Below, piece after piece: positions 50,867 through 60,636 of a stretch of 64,000 nucleotides of DNA. The position numbers and the translations under genes were made by a program. Location of the stretch: contig NZ_CP101161.1 in the NCBI RefSeq assembly GCF_024298865.1, forward strand, positions 1,571,227 through 1,635,226. The letters are read 5' to 3'. Under the pieces are notes generated by a model. The model saw nothing but the letters and a program-made list of their open reading frames with translations, was not told where the DNA came from and searched no databases. Source of the stretch: Halorarius halobius. GTDB taxonomy: Archaea > Halobacteriota > Halobacteria > Halobacteriales > Haloarculaceae. Every line of letters begins with the position of its first letter. Position 1 is the first letter of the stretch.

Positions 50867-52179
50867 CCCCGTTTCCCGACACCGCGATCGGTAGCGCGTA
50901 TCGCAGCACGGCTGGCTGGGACCTGCTCGACACGCTCGTCGACCTGGACCGGATGGCCGGCCACGACGGCGAAGCCGAGGCCGCGAGGGTGCTCGCGGAG
51001 GCGTTGCGCGAGGTCGGCGTCGACGGGACCCAGATCCAACCGTTCGAGATCGACGGCTGGTGGCGCGGTGAGTCCGCGATCGAGGCCGACGGCCGGCGGT
51101 TCGACGGATCCCACGAGGTCGTCGCCCTCCCGAACAGCCCGAGCGGCGACGTGTCGGCGACCCTCGCCGACCTCGGTCACGGCACGCCCGGGGCGTTCGA
51201 GGAGCACGACGTCGGGGACGCGGTGGTGCTTGCGACCAGAGGCGCGCCGGAGGACAGTCCCTGGGTCCAGCGCTGGGAGAAGTACGGTCGTGCCGTCGAC
51301 GACGGGTCCGTCGGGTTCGTGCTCGCCGGCGACGCCGACGGCTGTCTCCCGCCGACGGGCCACATCGGTGCACCGAACCGGTCGCCGGCCGCGATCCCGA
51401 GCGTCGGAATCAGCAAGGAGGTGGCGTCGTGGTTGCGACGGCGCGATCTGGAGTCGGTCTCGGTTTCCGTCAGCGCGGAGTCCCGGACGGCTGAATCACG
51501 GAACGTCGAGGCGTTCCTGGGGCCGGAGACGGAGCGGGAGGTGCTCGTCACGGCCCATCTCGACGCCCACGACGTCGGTGACGGGGCCGAGGACAACGGC
51601 CTCGGGTGTGCGACGCTGGTCGAGATCGCGTCGTTGCTCGCACCGCTGGAGGAGCAACTCGACATCGGCGTCCGCTTCGTCGGCTTCGGCGCGGAAGAGA
51701 TCGGCATCCGCGGTTCGGAGCAGTGGGCGGCGACCCACGACCTTGACCGCGTGAAGGCCGTGATGAACGTCGACACGGCTGGAACTGGCCGGACGCTGAA
51801 ACTGAAGACGATGGGGTTCGAGGGAATCGAGACGGCCGTCGATACCGCGGCCGACGCGCTGGAGGTCCCCGTCGCGTTCGAACGTGAAGTCATTCCGGAC
51901 TCCGATCACTGGCCGTTCGTCTCACGCGGGATCCCAGCGGCCACCGCGAACTCGGTTCGCGAGACGCGTGGCAGAGGCTGGGGCCACACCCACGGCGATA
52001 CGCTCGACAAACTGGACCGCCGCGACCTCCGCGAGATGGCCATCGTACTCGGTGCGGGCGTACTCGAGCTGGCCAACGACGACACGACCGTTCGACAGGT
52101 CGATCCGGCCGACGTCCGGGACGCGGTCCCCGAGCACACCCGGCGTGGACTCGAAGCGAGCGGTCGCTGGCCGTTCTGA
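50863..52179 (+). CDS. M28 family zinc peptidase with PA-like insert
   Basis: A 438-residue aminopeptidase-type protein. The first 190 residues include a PA-like domain that may gate substrates. The di-zinc site is complete: His/Asp in VTAHLDAHDVGDGAEDNGLG, the catalytic Glu pair in FGAEEIGIRGS, Asp in MNVDTAGTG and His in GHTHGDTLDKL. No signal peptide is seen, so it should act in the cytoplasm. Coupling to HyuAB (4-nt overlap) suggests it hydrolyses the HyuAB product, for example an N-carbamoyl or N-acyl amino acid, or a dipeptide; this is inference. The gene ends 56 bp before the convergent ureF. Confidence 0.88.
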   Translation: MTPFPDTAIGSAYRSTAGWDLLDTLVDLDRMAGHDGEAEAARVLAEALREVGVDGTQIQPFEIDGWWRGESAIEADGRRFDGSHEVVALPNSPSGDVSATLADLGHGTPGAFEEHDVGDAVVLATRGAPEDSPWVQRWEKYGRAVDDGSVGFVLAGDADGCLPPTGHIGAPNRSPAAIPSVGISKEVASWLRRRDLESVSVSVSAESRTAESRNVEAFLGPETEREVLVTAHLDAHDVGDGAEDNGLGCATLVEIASLLAPLEEQLDIGVRFVGFGAEEIGIRGSEQWAATHDLDRVKAVMNVDTAGTGRTLKLKTMGFEGIETAVDTAADALEVPVAFEREVIPDSDHWPFVSRGIPAATANSVRETRGRGWGHTHGDTLDKLDRRDLREMAIVLGAGVLELANDDTTVRQVDPADVRDAVPEHTRRGLEASGRWPF

Positions 52180-52235
52180 GTCGCGCTGGCCCCTCGTTCG
52201 GTTGCGAGTGCCTGGTCCTCTTAGCAGAGATTGCG

Positions 52236-52925
52236 TCAGCTCACGAACAACCGCCGGTCGGCACGCTCGTGCTCGGCGGATAGAATGTCGACGAGCGGGC
52301 AGAACGGGTCCATTGAGTCGAGAGAGCGCCCCTCGCTCGTGTCGACAGCAGCAATCATCGCCGGAGTGAGTCCGTCGATTAGCCGTTGTGCCTCGGTGTG
52401 ACCGAATGAGAGCAGTCGTTGTGCGGATCCGACGAGCCCTGTGGTGAACCCATGGCAGTACAGGAGACAGGCTCGGCGCTCCTCGATCCCGGCCGAACCT
52501 GTGGTCAAACCAAGAACGACAGCGTAGGTCCCAGGTGTCGCTCCTGCATCGACCCGTTCGGCGTACGCCTCCACGTGTCCTCCGTCGTGGAGGTCGCGTT
52601 CGAGCGACAGGAGCCGGGCGCCCAACCGTTGAGCGGTCTCTCGAAGCTCCGCGGAGAGCGTCACTGCCGCAAGTCGATCGTCGGCCGCACTGACGGCGTC
52701 GAGATCATCAGCACGAGCGCCGGTGTGGGCCGCCCGCAGGGCTACCAAATCAGCTCTGCCGACCTGCTGTCGGAGGTAGGTCCGGAGCAGCGCCTCCAAA
52801 TCGGTTGCGTTCTCGATTCGGTCGTTCTGGACGAACTGCTCAAGACCCGAGGAGACCGTGTAGCTGCCGACCGGTAGGAAGGAATCTCCCAGTCTGAACG
52901 CCTCCAACGCGGTGTCGTCGCTCAT
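52236..52925 (-). CDS. ureF: Urease accessory protein UreF
   Basis: A 229-residue all-helical accessory protein. The start ALEAFRLGDSFLPVGSYTVSSGLEQFVQ is the UreF signature, and YCHGFTTGLVGSAQRLLSFGH lies near residue 165. UreF acts with UreD and UreG in loading carbamylated, nickel-containing active sites into apo-urease. It is the last gene of the ureBCAGDEF operon and overlaps ureE by 4 nt. Confidence 0.93.
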   Translation of the reverse strand: MSDDTALEAFRLGDSFLPVGSYTVSSGLEQFVQNDRIENATDLEALLRTYLRQQVGRADLVALRAAHTGARADDLDAVSAADDRLAAVTLSAELRETAQRLGARLLSLERDLHDGGHVEAYAERVDAGATPGTYAVVLGLTTGSAGIEERRACLLYCHGFTTGLVGSAQRLLSFGHTEAQRLIDGLTPAMIAAVDTSEGRSLDSMDPFCPLVDILSAEHERADRRLFVS

Positions 52926-53500
52926 CTATCATCACCGTCGTTGCCACCCGACTGGCCCAGAGAGAGCGGGTCTGAATGTGAGTGGGCATGCGAGTGGTCG
53001 CCATCATGCCTGCGATTGTCGTCGTGACCGGCCGACTCGCGGCCATCACCGAACAGTGTCGGCGGAACCGCCTCGTACCGACAGGTTGCGTCTGGGAGCC
53101 ACTCGCCCACGAGCGCTTCCATGCGTTCGCGGGACTCCGTCGTCGGGATTACGGCCTCCGATTCCCGGAGTGCGAGCTTCCAGTGGCGATTCCCGATAGC
53201 GTGTCCGAGTTCGAGCGCCGCCGTCGGCGAGTCGGTCGGCGAGAGGTCGATGACGAGTGCCTCTACAGTCGCGAGTTCGACTATGACTAGGTCGCCGGAC
53301 TCGGTCTCTAACACGTCACCGCCTTCGAGCTCCCGCCCGACGACGATCCCGAGTTCTCGGCCGTCGACTGTCTCGGTGCGGACCCGCGAGCGGCGTCGTT
53401 CCGTATCCGAGAGAGTGACGGTCAGGTAGCTCTCACCGTCGAGCCGATCCGAGATAGTGGGGTCCTGTTGAGGACCGAGATAGCGGTCTGCGATGTCCAT
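52922..53500 (-). CDS. ureE: Urease accessory protein UreE (nickel metallochaperone)
   Basis: A 192-residue protein with an N-terminal peptide-binding domain (DRLDGESYLTVTLSDTERRRSRVR) and a C-terminal metal-binding domain (LGHAIGNRHWKLAL holding the conserved His). The last 35 residues are rich in His and Asp (HDGDHSHAHSHSD), a nickel store typical of UreE. It delivers nickel to the UreG-UreF-UreD complex. The stop overlaps ureF by 4 nt and the start touches the ureD stop. Confidence 0.93.
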   Translation of the reverse strand: MDIADRYLGPQQDPTISDRLDGESYLTVTLSDTERRRSRVRTETVDGRELGIVVGRELEGGDVLETESGDLVIVELATVEALVIDLSPTDSPTAALELGHAIGNRHWKLALRESEAVIPTTESRERMEALVGEWLPDATCRYEAVPPTLFGDGRESAGHDDNRRHDGDHSHAHSHSDPLSLGQSGGNDGDDR

Positions 53501-54429
53501 CAGTACTTCCTCCGTTCGGGGGCCGGTGCCCCGACGAGGTCCCGGCGAGCACAGTCCCAGGCGGCGTGAAGCGCGTCGGTGACGACTTCGGACCGCTCGC
53601 CGAGTGCGCGGATCATCACACCAGCCGCGTTCGGGAGTTCAGTCGCCCCCGCTCGGGCCTCGCGGTCGGCGACGACCTCGTGAAGTCGGTCACTCAGCGT
53701 GCCCGGGTCGGTATCGGTGTCGGGAGCGACGATGAACAGCGTCCCGTAGACGGAGAACTCGCCCACGACTCCCGGGGCGGTCGGGGCAGATTTTTCAGGA
53801 GCGATGTGGGCCGTGTCGGCGAACAGGAGTCCATCTGGTCCTTGGACCTGAACCCGAGAGAAGTATCGCTCGAAGGCGAACCGCTCGCCGCGGGCCAACC
53901 GGCCTGGAACAACCACGTCAGCGAGGATTGCCGTCGCGTCGGCACACATCTCGACCGTCAGATCCTGACAGTAGCGGGCCTTCGGGTGGACGATCGTCGG
54001 TTCCGGGACGTAGTCGAGGTGCCCCCCCTTCTCGACGGTGAGCCGTCCATCCACCCCCGCGTAGTTGTGCGTCATCGAGTGGACCTTCGTCGCGCTCTGG
54101 GTGGAGACATGGGCGACAGCGTCGGATCCGACAGTAATGTCGATATCGTGCCGGTCCCCCTGTGCGACGCTCCCTGCCGGCGACTGGACGAACACGGTCG
54201 ACCCGTCTGGATGCGGGTCGTGGTCGAGCGTCCCCGAAACGTGGAACGGCGCCGTGGCGTAGTCACGGACCAGTGTGGTGCCGTCCCCGCCGGCTGCGAA
54301 CGTCAGCTCGAGCACACCATCCTTACCCGGTGAGCCGACCGCAGCTTGTGGCACGGACTCGGTGGCGTACACCTCAAAGGCCGGGTGTGGCACGTCGTGG
54401 GCGTCGGTGCCGGGTCCTTCCACGGCCAT
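53500..54429 (-). CDS. ureD: Urease accessory protein UreD (UreH)
   Basis: A 309-residue scaffold protein for urease activation. LTFAAGGDGTTLVRDYATAPFHVSGTL at the start, VQSPAGSVAQGDRHDIDITV, and SATKVHSM followed by LDYVPEPTIVHPKARYCQDL are the family segments. It binds apo-urease and recruits UreF and UreG. It is coupled to ureG by a TGATG overlap. Confidence 0.93.
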   Translation of the reverse strand: MAVEGPGTDAHDVPHPAFEVYATESVPQAAVGSPGKDGVLELTFAAGGDGTTLVRDYATAPFHVSGTLDHDPHPDGSTVFVQSPAGSVAQGDRHDIDITVGSDAVAHVSTQSATKVHSMTHNYAGVDGRLTVEKGGHLDYVPEPTIVHPKARYCQDLTVEMCADATAILADVVVPGRLARGERFAFERYFSRVQVQGPDGLLFADTAHIAPEKSAPTAPGVVGEFSVYGTLFIVAPDTDTDPGTLSDRLHEVVADREARAGATELPNAAGVMIRALGERSEVVTDALHAAWDCARRDLVGAPAPERRKY

Positions 54430-55058
54430 CAGGCGAACAGTACCCCTTCGACGATGTGCTCATGTACCGCCTCGATACCGTCGATCGCTTTGCAGTTGGT
54501 GAGAACGAACGGCCCGTCTCGAACCTCGCGGGCATCTCGCGTCATGACCTCCAGGTCCGCCCCGACGTACGGTGCAAGGTCAGTCTTGTTGATGACGAGC
54601 AGGTCACAGTCTACGACCCCGGGGCCGCGCTTTCGCGGGATATCGTCGCCCTCGGCGACGCTGATGACGTACAGCCAGTAGTCGGCAAGCTCCGGGTTGA
54701 ACGTCGCCGCCAGGTTGTCCCCACCGCTCTCGACGAGTACGAGATCGAGCCCTGGGTACTCGGCGAGGAAGGCGTCGATCTGCTGGAGGTTCATCGACGG
54801 GTCTTCACGGATACCGGTGTGGGGACAGGCGCCCGTCTCGACTCCGGCCACCAAGTCCTCGGGGACCACACCAGCGAACCGCTCACGGAGTCGGTTAGCG
54901 TCCTCCTGTGTGAGAATGTCGTTGGCGATTACGCCGACCTCGAGTCCTTCTTCCCGGAGCCGTGGCACCAGCTCAGAGAGCAGCGATGTCTTCCCGGAGC
55001 CGACCGGACCGCCGATTCCGACGGTCGCCACGTCACGGTAGGTCGGCGTGGGATTCAT
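54429..55058 (-). CDS. ureG: Urease accessory GTPase UreG
   Basis: A 209-residue SIMIBI GTPase. The P-loop is [12 protein letters not shown], the nickel-binding region has [11 protein letters not shown] (the CPH motif), [12 protein letters not shown] is the switch, and the base-recognition motif is [11 protein letters not shown]. It provides GTP-driven nickel insertion. It overlaps ureA by 4 nt and ureD by 1 nt. Confidence 0.95.
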   Translation of the reverse strand: MNPTPTYRDVATVGIGGPVGSGKTSLLSELVPRLREEGLEVGVIANDILTQEDANRLRERFAGVVPEDLVAGVETGACPHTGIREDPSMNLQQIDAFLAEYPGLDLVLVESGGDNLAATFNPELADYWLYVISVAEGDDIPRKRGPGVVDCDLLVINKTDLAPYVGADLEVMTRDAREVRDGPFVLTNCKAIDGIEAVHEHIVEGVLFA

Positions 55059-55411
55059 CTGTCGGTCTCCTCGTCGTCACCGTCGGCTCCGAGCCCGCCG
55101 AGCGTGTCCGAACGGATAGGATCGTGAACGGTGACGAGTTTCGTTCCGTCTGGGAACACCGGTTCGACCTGTATCATCCCGATCATCTCCGGGACGCCAT
55201 CCATCACATCGTCACGGCCGAGCAACTGCGTCGCTCCGGCCCGTATTTCCGCTACGGATTGGCCCTCTCGAGCCCGCTCGATACACCAGTCGCTGACGTA
55301 CGCAACTGTCTCGGGGTGGTTGAGCAGGACGCCGCGTTCCTTGCGCCGTCGAGCGACCTCTGCCGCCGTGAACAGCGTGAGCCGTTCGCGTTCTTTTGCC
55401 GTGAGTTTCAT
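55055..55411 (-). CDS. ureA: Urease subunit gamma UreA
   Basis: A 118-residue structural subunit. [24 protein letters not shown] and [14 protein letters not shown] are characteristic, and [20 protein letters not shown] ends the conserved part. It carries a longer acidic C-terminus ([11 protein letters not shown]) than bacterial UreA, as expected for a halophile. It lies 2 nt after the ureC stop and overlaps ureG by 4 nt. Confidence 0.95.
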   Translation of the reverse strand: MKLTAKERERLTLFTAAEVARRRKERGVLLNHPETVAYVSDWCIERAREGQSVAEIRAGATQLLGRDDVMDGVPEMIGMIQVEPVFPDGTKLVTVHDPIRSDTLGGLGADGDDEETDR

Positions 55412-55413
55412 TG

Positions 55414-57120
55414 TCAGAGCATGTACCGTTGTGTGAGTGGGAGTTCGGAAACTGGTTCGCAGGTGACGCTCTCGCCGTCGACTCGGACAGCGAACGTCTC
55501 CGGGTCGACCTCGATATCATCCGGACAGTAGTCGTTGTGCAGCATATCGCGCTTGCTGAGGGTGCGTGCCCCTTCGACGGGGACGACCCGGCTCTCAAGG
55601 CCGTACTCGGTCCCGATACCGGCCTCGGCAGCCGCCGGCGAGACGAACGTCAGCGAGAGGCCGTGTTTCGCCTTCCCGACCGCGCCGGCACGCGGGCGCT
55701 GCATCACCGGCTCGCAGGTCATCAGCGACCCGTTGGCCTCACCCATCTCCGAGTGAACTGGGAAACCGCTCTTGAACGTCATCGACGGTTTGACGCCGAA
55801 GAACGCCGGGTCCCATAGACAGACGTCGGCTACCTTGCCAGGCTCGATACTCCCGACGTACGCGTCGATACCGGCCGCGCGAGCGGGGTTTACAGTGTAC
55901 TTCGCGATGTAGCGCTTGATCCGCTGGTTGTCCGCTTCGGTCCCCTCGTCCTCCGGGAGAGGGCCTCGCTGTGATCTCATCTTCGAGGCTGTCTGCCAGG
56001 TTCGGGAGACAACCTCGGCCATCCGTCCCATCGCTTGGGAGTCGGACGACATCATCGAGATGGCACCCATGTCGTGAAGGACGTCCTCCGCGGCAATCGT
56101 CTCGGCACGGACCCGCGATTCGGCGAACGCGACGTCCTCCGGGACATCCGGGTTGAGATGGTGACATACCATCACCATGTCGAGGTGCTCGTCGAACGTA
56201 TTGACCGTGTACGGCATCGACGGGTTCGTCGAGGAGGGTAACATGTTCGACTCGCCAACCATCTCCATGATGTCTGGAGCGTGGCCCCCACCGGCCCCCT
56301 CGATGTGGAACAGGTGCATCGTCCGGCCGTCGACCGCTGTGAAGGTGTTCTCGACGAAGCCGGCCTCGTTGAGCGTGTCCGTGTGCATGCAGACTTGGAC
56401 GTCCTCCTTGTCGGCCACCTCGAGACAGGTGTCGATAGCCTCCGGCATCGAGCCCCAGTCCTCGTGGAGTTTGAGCCCGCAGGCACCGGCAAGAACCTGC
56501 TCCCGTAGCGGCTCCGGCTCCGACGCGTTCCCCTTCCCGTAGAAGCCGACGTTGACAGGCCACTCCTCGGCGGCCTGCAGGAACCGCTTGATATTCTCCG
56601 GACCGGTCGTGCAGGTGGTCGCGCCACCACCGTAGCCGCCGCCGAGCATCGTGGTAATTCCCGCCGAGAGTGCGTGTTCGTGAAGTTGAGCCGAGTTCCA
56701 GTGGACGTGGATGTCGAGGGCGCCGGCGGTGGCAATCTTTCCCTCGGCGGGGTAGGCGTCCGTCGACGGCCCGACGACCATATCCACACCGTCCATCGTA
56801 TCCGGGTTACCGGCTTTCCCGACGCCAACGATACGACCGTCTCGGATGCCGATATCACCCGCGACGATTCCCACGACGGGGTCGATAACGGTCGCGTTGG
56901 TGATGACCCAGTCGAGCGCACCCTGCTTTTGTGTGACGCTGGGCGCCATTCCGAGACCGTCCCGCAGCGTCTTCCCGCCCCCGAAGACCGCCTCGTCGCC
57001 GTGAGTCCGGAGGTCGCGTTCGACCTCGGCGAAGAGTTCGGTGTCTCCGAGGCGGATCCGGTCGCCGGTCGTAGGGCCGTACAGGTCGGCGTACGTGCTG
57101 CGGTCGATCTTGCGTGTCAT
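55414..57120 (-). CDS. ureC: Urease subunit alpha UreC (catalytic)
   Basis: A 568-residue nickel amidohydrolase that splits urea into ammonia and carbamate. Active-site features are present: the H-x-H in [13 protein letters not shown], the Lys to be carbamylated in [10 protein letters not shown], His ligands in CMHTDTLNE and [12 protein letters not shown], the mobile-flap catalytic His in [13 protein letters not shown], and the Asp in SSDSQAMGR. The N-terminus [20 protein letters not shown] is standard. It overlaps ureB by 4 nt. Confidence 0.97.
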   Translation of the reverse strand: MTRKIDRSTYADLYGPTTGDRIRLGDTELFAEVERDLRTHGDEAVFGGGKTLRDGLGMAPSVTQKQGALDWVITNATVIDPVVGIVAGDIGIRDGRIVGVGKAGNPDTMDGVDMVVGPSTDAYPAEGKIATAGALDIHVHWNSAQLHEHALSAGITTMLGGGYGGGATTCTTGPENIKRFLQAAEEWPVNVGFYGKGNASEPEPLREQVLAGACGLKLHEDWGSMPEAIDTCLEVADKEDVQVCMHTDTLNEAGFVENTFTAVDGRTMHLFHIEGAGGGHAPDIMEMVGESNMLPSSTNPSMPYTVNTFDEHLDMVMVCHHLNPDVPEDVAFAESRVRAETIAAEDVLHDMGAISMMSSDSQAMGRMAEVVSRTWQTASKMRSQRGPLPEDEGTEADNQRIKRYIAKYTVNPARAAGIDAYVGSIEPGKVADVCLWDPAFFGVKPSMTFKSGFPVHSEMGEANGSLMTCEPVMQRPRAGAVGKAKHGLSLTFVSPAAAEAGIGTEYGLESRVVPVEGARTLSKRDMLHNDYCPDDIEVDPETFAVRVDGESVTCEPVSELPLTQRYML

Positions 57121-57536
57121 TCGGTATCCGATCCGGTCGCCGTGGTCTCGTCGTCGGAGCGGCCTGTGTTACTGAACCCGGCAGCTCGCATCCGTTCAAG
57201 CGCTCCCTTCCGGTCGCCATCGACGCTCTCGTTCACGAGGCCGTTCATACCGTGTGCACGTCGTTCGCCGCCGATATCGACGAGTTCGACCGTCTGTTCA
57301 TCGCCGGGTTCAAACCGAACCGCTGTCCCGGCAGGGATGTTCAGTCGCATTCCGAGAGCCGCTTCGCGGTCGAATGCCAGCGCCGCGTTGGCCTCGAAAA
57401 AGTGGAAGTGCGAACCAACCTGGACGGGCCGGTCGCCGGTGTTGCCGACGGTCACTGCCGTCGTCTCGCGCCCTTCGTTCAGCGTGATGGTTCCGTTATC
57501 GGGAAGGATTTCGCCGGGAACGAGTTCGCTGCTCAT
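57117..57536 (-). CDS. ureB: Urease subunit beta UreB
   Basis: A 139-residue structural subunit: [40 protein letters not shown] and [15 protein letters not shown] are the family motifs. A 40-residue acidic/polar C-terminal tail is longer than usual. It is the first gene of the urease operon. A TTTAAG sequence on the minus strand (57626-57621) is a possible TATA box about 85 nt before the ATG, which would leave a leader of some 60 nt. Confidence 0.95.
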   Translation of the reverse strand: MSSELVPGEILPDNGTITLNEGRETTAVTVGNTGDRPVQVGSHFHFFEANAALAFDREAALGMRLNIPAGTAVRFEPGDEQTVELVDIGGERRAHGMNGLVNESVDGDRKGALERMRAAGFSNTGRSDDETTATGSDTE

Positions 57537-57766
57537 CCAGATAGCTTCCCCCGTTCGTCACGTGGTCCACTCGGTATCGATACGTATGTGCGCATTACAC
57601 TGGCATTTCACGACTAATGTCTTAAACCTAGGCAATCAGGACAATAGTTGCACAGTCAAGAATCTATTTTCCTCGACTCGGATTACTGACTGTTGATGAA
57701 ACGAGGCAACCGCCGATCCTCGCCCCACCGACGGATTACCATCTCCTATGACTGCCGTGGTAGCAC

Positions 57767-58513
57767 ATGAGCATGACCCTCCTGGGGGCACTCGCGACTG
57801 CCGGCGTACTGGGGCTGACTCATGCTATTGAACCGGACCACGTCGCCGGAATCTCCTCACTCACCAGCCAGTACCGTAACTCCCGATTGTCCGCGATCGT
57901 CGGCGCCTGCTTCAGCCTCGGGCACGTCCTCTTGGTCGTCCTGTGGCTCTCCGTCGCGTACCTGTTGATCGATAGTGTGGCCCTCGACCCGATCTTCGCT
58001 GTCGTTGGCACCATCGGGGTCGGCGTCGTCCTCGGATTGCTCGGTGCGACGATGGTCGCCGGGGGACTACGGGCGGTCCTCGAGACCGAAGAGCACGAAC
58101 ATCACGGCGTCACCCACAGCCACCTGTACCTTCACCTCCCTCGGCTCCGGGGAGCCGGTGGGCGACCCGGAGAGAAGCACGCTCACGAACACGGACATGG
58201 AGCCATCGCCTACCTGAAAACCGGTGTCGTTGGAGCGCTGTTCACCCTCTCGCCCCCAGTCTCGATGATCGTGTTCTCCTCGACGCTCTTGTCAACGTCT
58301 GGACCGGCCGTCGTCTCGCTCGCCGTTGTGACCTACGGAATCGCCATCACCGCAACCATGAGCCTCGTCGGTGCTGGAACGGGCGTGCTGTTCGATTTTA
58401 CCCACGAACGGGCCCCGACCGTCTACGGGGTCGTGCAGGTGGTCGGCGGGCTCGCGGTCGCCGTGCTCGCCGCTTCACTCCTGCTGGAGGCTGTCCCGGC
58501 GGTTTTTCCCTGA
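57767..58513 (+). CDS. NicO/UreH-type nickel permease
   Basis: A 248-residue membrane protein with about six helices. LTHAIEPDHVAGISSL near the N-terminus is the nickel-transporter motif (H-A-x-E-P-D-H). The loop after helix 3 is His-rich (HEHHGVTHSHLYLH and EKHAHEHGHG), as expected for nickel binding. It is divergent from the urease operon across a 230-bp gap, so it probably supplies nickel for urease. A cobalt or nickel exporter of the RcnA type has a similar fold; the setting favours import or homeostasis for urease. Confidence 0.87.
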   Translation: MSMTLLGALATAGVLGLTHAIEPDHVAGISSLTSQYRNSRLSAIVGACFSLGHVLLVVLWLSVAYLLIDSVALDPIFAVVGTIGVGVVLGLLGATMVAGGLRAVLETEEHEHHGVTHSHLYLHLPRLRGAGGRPGEKHAHEHGHGAIAYLKTGVVGALFTLSPPVSMIVFSSTLLSTSGPAVVSLAVVTYGIAITATMSLVGAGTGVLFDFTHERAPTVYGVVQVVGGLAVAVLAASLLLEAVPAVFP

Positions 58514-58846
58514 TTATCGGCGGGTTTCGACGAACAGCAACTCGGGGGTTGTACTCCATCAGTTACCGCTGACTGAGCAGCCTGTCGAAGCACACCAATT
58601 GCGACCGAGCGTCCCCAGTAGCTGCATCCGCAATCCACTCCAGCTGGGTACTCGATACCGTGTCGGGGTAGTGGCCAAGGGGGGGTGCTCGCACTCGGAA
58701 TCGCTGGAAGAACTGGACTGGGTATGGCTCGAACTCGATACGGGTCGTGGTGTGGCCCCGGCCAGCGATTCGGTCTTCTCGAATCCGTGGGGGTGACAAC
58801 AGCACCCAAAGATATTTTAATGGTCGAAGCAAGCTACGCTTGTAGT
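58514..58846. other. 333-bp intergenic stretch with promoter of the second importer
   Basis: TATTTTAA at 58813-58820 lies 27-34 nt before the ATG at 58847 and is the probable TATA box. The minus strand shows an open frame from 58832 to 58563 whose end (FEPYPVQFFQRFRVRAPPLG...) looks partly protein-like, but I recognise no family. It may be a gene remnant or chance. Confidence 0.45.
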
Positions 58847-60547
58847 ATGCCAGCCCGTAACAGAGAGCTGTATGACCGAAGAGAGTTATTAAAATATGCG
58901 GGGGTCGGTGTGGGAACTACGGTTCTCGCGGGTTGTTCGAGTCAGAATACACCGAACGGTGGTGGCAGTGGAACTCCGACCGACGACGGGTCCACGTCCC
59001 CCGACGATTCCGACGACTCCAACGGCGATGGCGGCGACAACAGCGCCGAACTGGTGACGTACATCGGGTCCGGTGAGGTGTCGACGCTCGACCCCGCGAG
59101 CCACCAGTTCCTCCAGACGTCGACGCTGGCAGTCAACCTGTACGACCCGTTGCTGTTCGTCGATCCAGAGAGCCAGGAGCCGACAGCCCACGTCGCGACG
59201 GACTGGTCGACGTCCAACGGAGGCACGACGTGGGAGTTCACGCTCCGAGACGACGTCACCTTCCACGACGGTGAGACGCTGACCGCCGAGGACGTCGCGT
59301 ACTCGATGGACCGGCTTCTCGGTATCGGACAGGGGTACTCGTACCTGTTCAGCGGCGTTCTGAGCGAGGGAGACACGACGGCCGTCGACGAGACGACCGT
59401 TCGGTTCGAGCTACAACAGCCGTTCAGCATCCTCCCGTCCGCGCTCACGCGGCTGTTCATCGTCAACAAGAGCGCCGTCGAACCCGAGGCCTCTGGCGGC
59501 GACTACGGCTCCGGCTACCTCCAGACGAACGTGGAGGGATCCGGCCCGTACCAGCTCGGCCAGTGGGATCAGGCGAACTCGTCGATCATGCTGGAGGCGT
59601 ACGACGACCACTGGGGCGGGTGGCCGGACAACCGGCTCGACCGCGTCCAGTGGCGCCTCGTCAACGAGGTGTCGACGATCAAGACGATGTTCCAGCGGGG
59701 CGACGCTCACGGGGTCCACCTGTTCTTCCCGGACACGACGAAACGGGAGATCGCGAAGTTCGACAACGTCGAGATGCACCAGGAGCGGGAGAACTCCACG
59801 AACGCCTACTACATCTTCCAGCACACGCAGAAGAAGCCGCTCGACGACATCCACGTCCGGCGGGCGATCTCCTACGCGTACGACTACGAGACCGCCATCA
59901 ACGAGATTCTCGGCGGCACGCAGATGGCGGGGCCCGTTCCCGGCCCGCTGGCCGGGCACAACGACGACCTCAGCCCGATCACCCGCGACCTCGACAAGGC
60001 GCAGGCGGAACTGGAGAAATCGGAGTACTCCCTCGAGGAGATCAACTCCGTCACGATGGAGGACTCCTACGACCCGAGCCTGCCGACCAACCGACAGGCA
60101 GCGTTGCTGTTGCGCAACAACCTGAATGAGATCGGTATCGAGAACGTGGAGCTGGTCCAGGAGCAGTTCCCCGCACTCGCGGAACGGGTCCAGAGCAAGG
60201 ACACGTCGCCGCACTTCTATCACCTGTTCTCGCCGAGCACGATTCCGTCGGCGTTCAGTTTCCTGAACGGGCTGTTCATGCCGTCGGCGTTCGGCACCAC
60301 GAACGGCGGCCACTGGTTCTCGACGGAGGAGCTCCAGACCAAGATGACGAACGCCGTCGCGACGTCCGACACCGATCAGAAGCTCCAGCTGTGGAACGAG
60401 GCACAGACGATCATCCAGGACCAGCATCCCGCGCTGTTCGTCGCACAGATGCCCGTGTTGATGCCGCTGAACAACTCCATCGAGGGGTGGAAGTACCGCG
60501 GAGCAATGGGCTACGACATCTACTTCAAAGACTGGTACAGGGCGTGA
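58847..60547 (+). CDS. ABC transporter substrate-binding lipoprotein (family 5), second importer
   Basis: About 566 residues. The N-terminus DRRELLKYAGVGVGTTVLAGC is a Tat lipoprotein signal, followed by a Gly/Thr/Asp linker. Family 5 features include VATDWSTSNGGTTWEFTLRDDVTFHDGETLTAEDVAYSM and DDIHVRRAISYAYDYETAI. It should present peptides, nickel complexes or related amides to the following permeases. The start at 58847 fits the TATA box; the frame is open further upstream but without a signal-like sequence. The position behind urease and the NicO-type gene leaves open whether the ligand is a peptide, a urea-type compound or chelated nickel. Confidence 0.92.
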   Translation: MPARNRELYDRRELLKYAGVGVGTTVLAGCSSQNTPNGGGSGTPTDDGSTSPDDSDDSNGDGGDNSAELVTYIGSGEVSTLDPASHQFLQTSTLAVNLYDPLLFVDPESQEPTAHVATDWSTSNGGTTWEFTLRDDVTFHDGETLTAEDVAYSMDRLLGIGQGYSYLFSGVLSEGDTTAVDETTVRFELQQPFSILPSALTRLFIVNKSAVEPEASGGDYGSGYLQTNVEGSGPYQLGQWDQANSSIMLEAYDDHWGGWPDNRLDRVQWRLVNEVSTIKTMFQRGDAHGVHLFFPDTTKREIAKFDNVEMHQERENSTNAYYIFQHTQKKPLDDIHVRRAISYAYDYETAINEILGGTQMAGPVPGPLAGHNDDLSPITRDLDKAQAELEKSEYSLEEINSVTMEDSYDPSLPTNRQAALLLRNNLNEIGIENVELVQEQFPALAERVQSKDTSPHFYHLFSPSTIPSAFSFLNGLFMPSAFGTTNGGHWFSTEELQTKMTNAVATSDTDQKLQLWNEAQTIIQDQHPALFVAQMPVLMPLNNSIEGWKYRGAMGYDIYFKDWYRA

Positions 60548-60636
60548 TGCGTCCCCCACGGTTCCGAGCCGGTCCCTGACCACGGTTCCCGATAGCTATA
60601 ACATCCCCCCTACCAAGCCAACACCAACGACCATTC

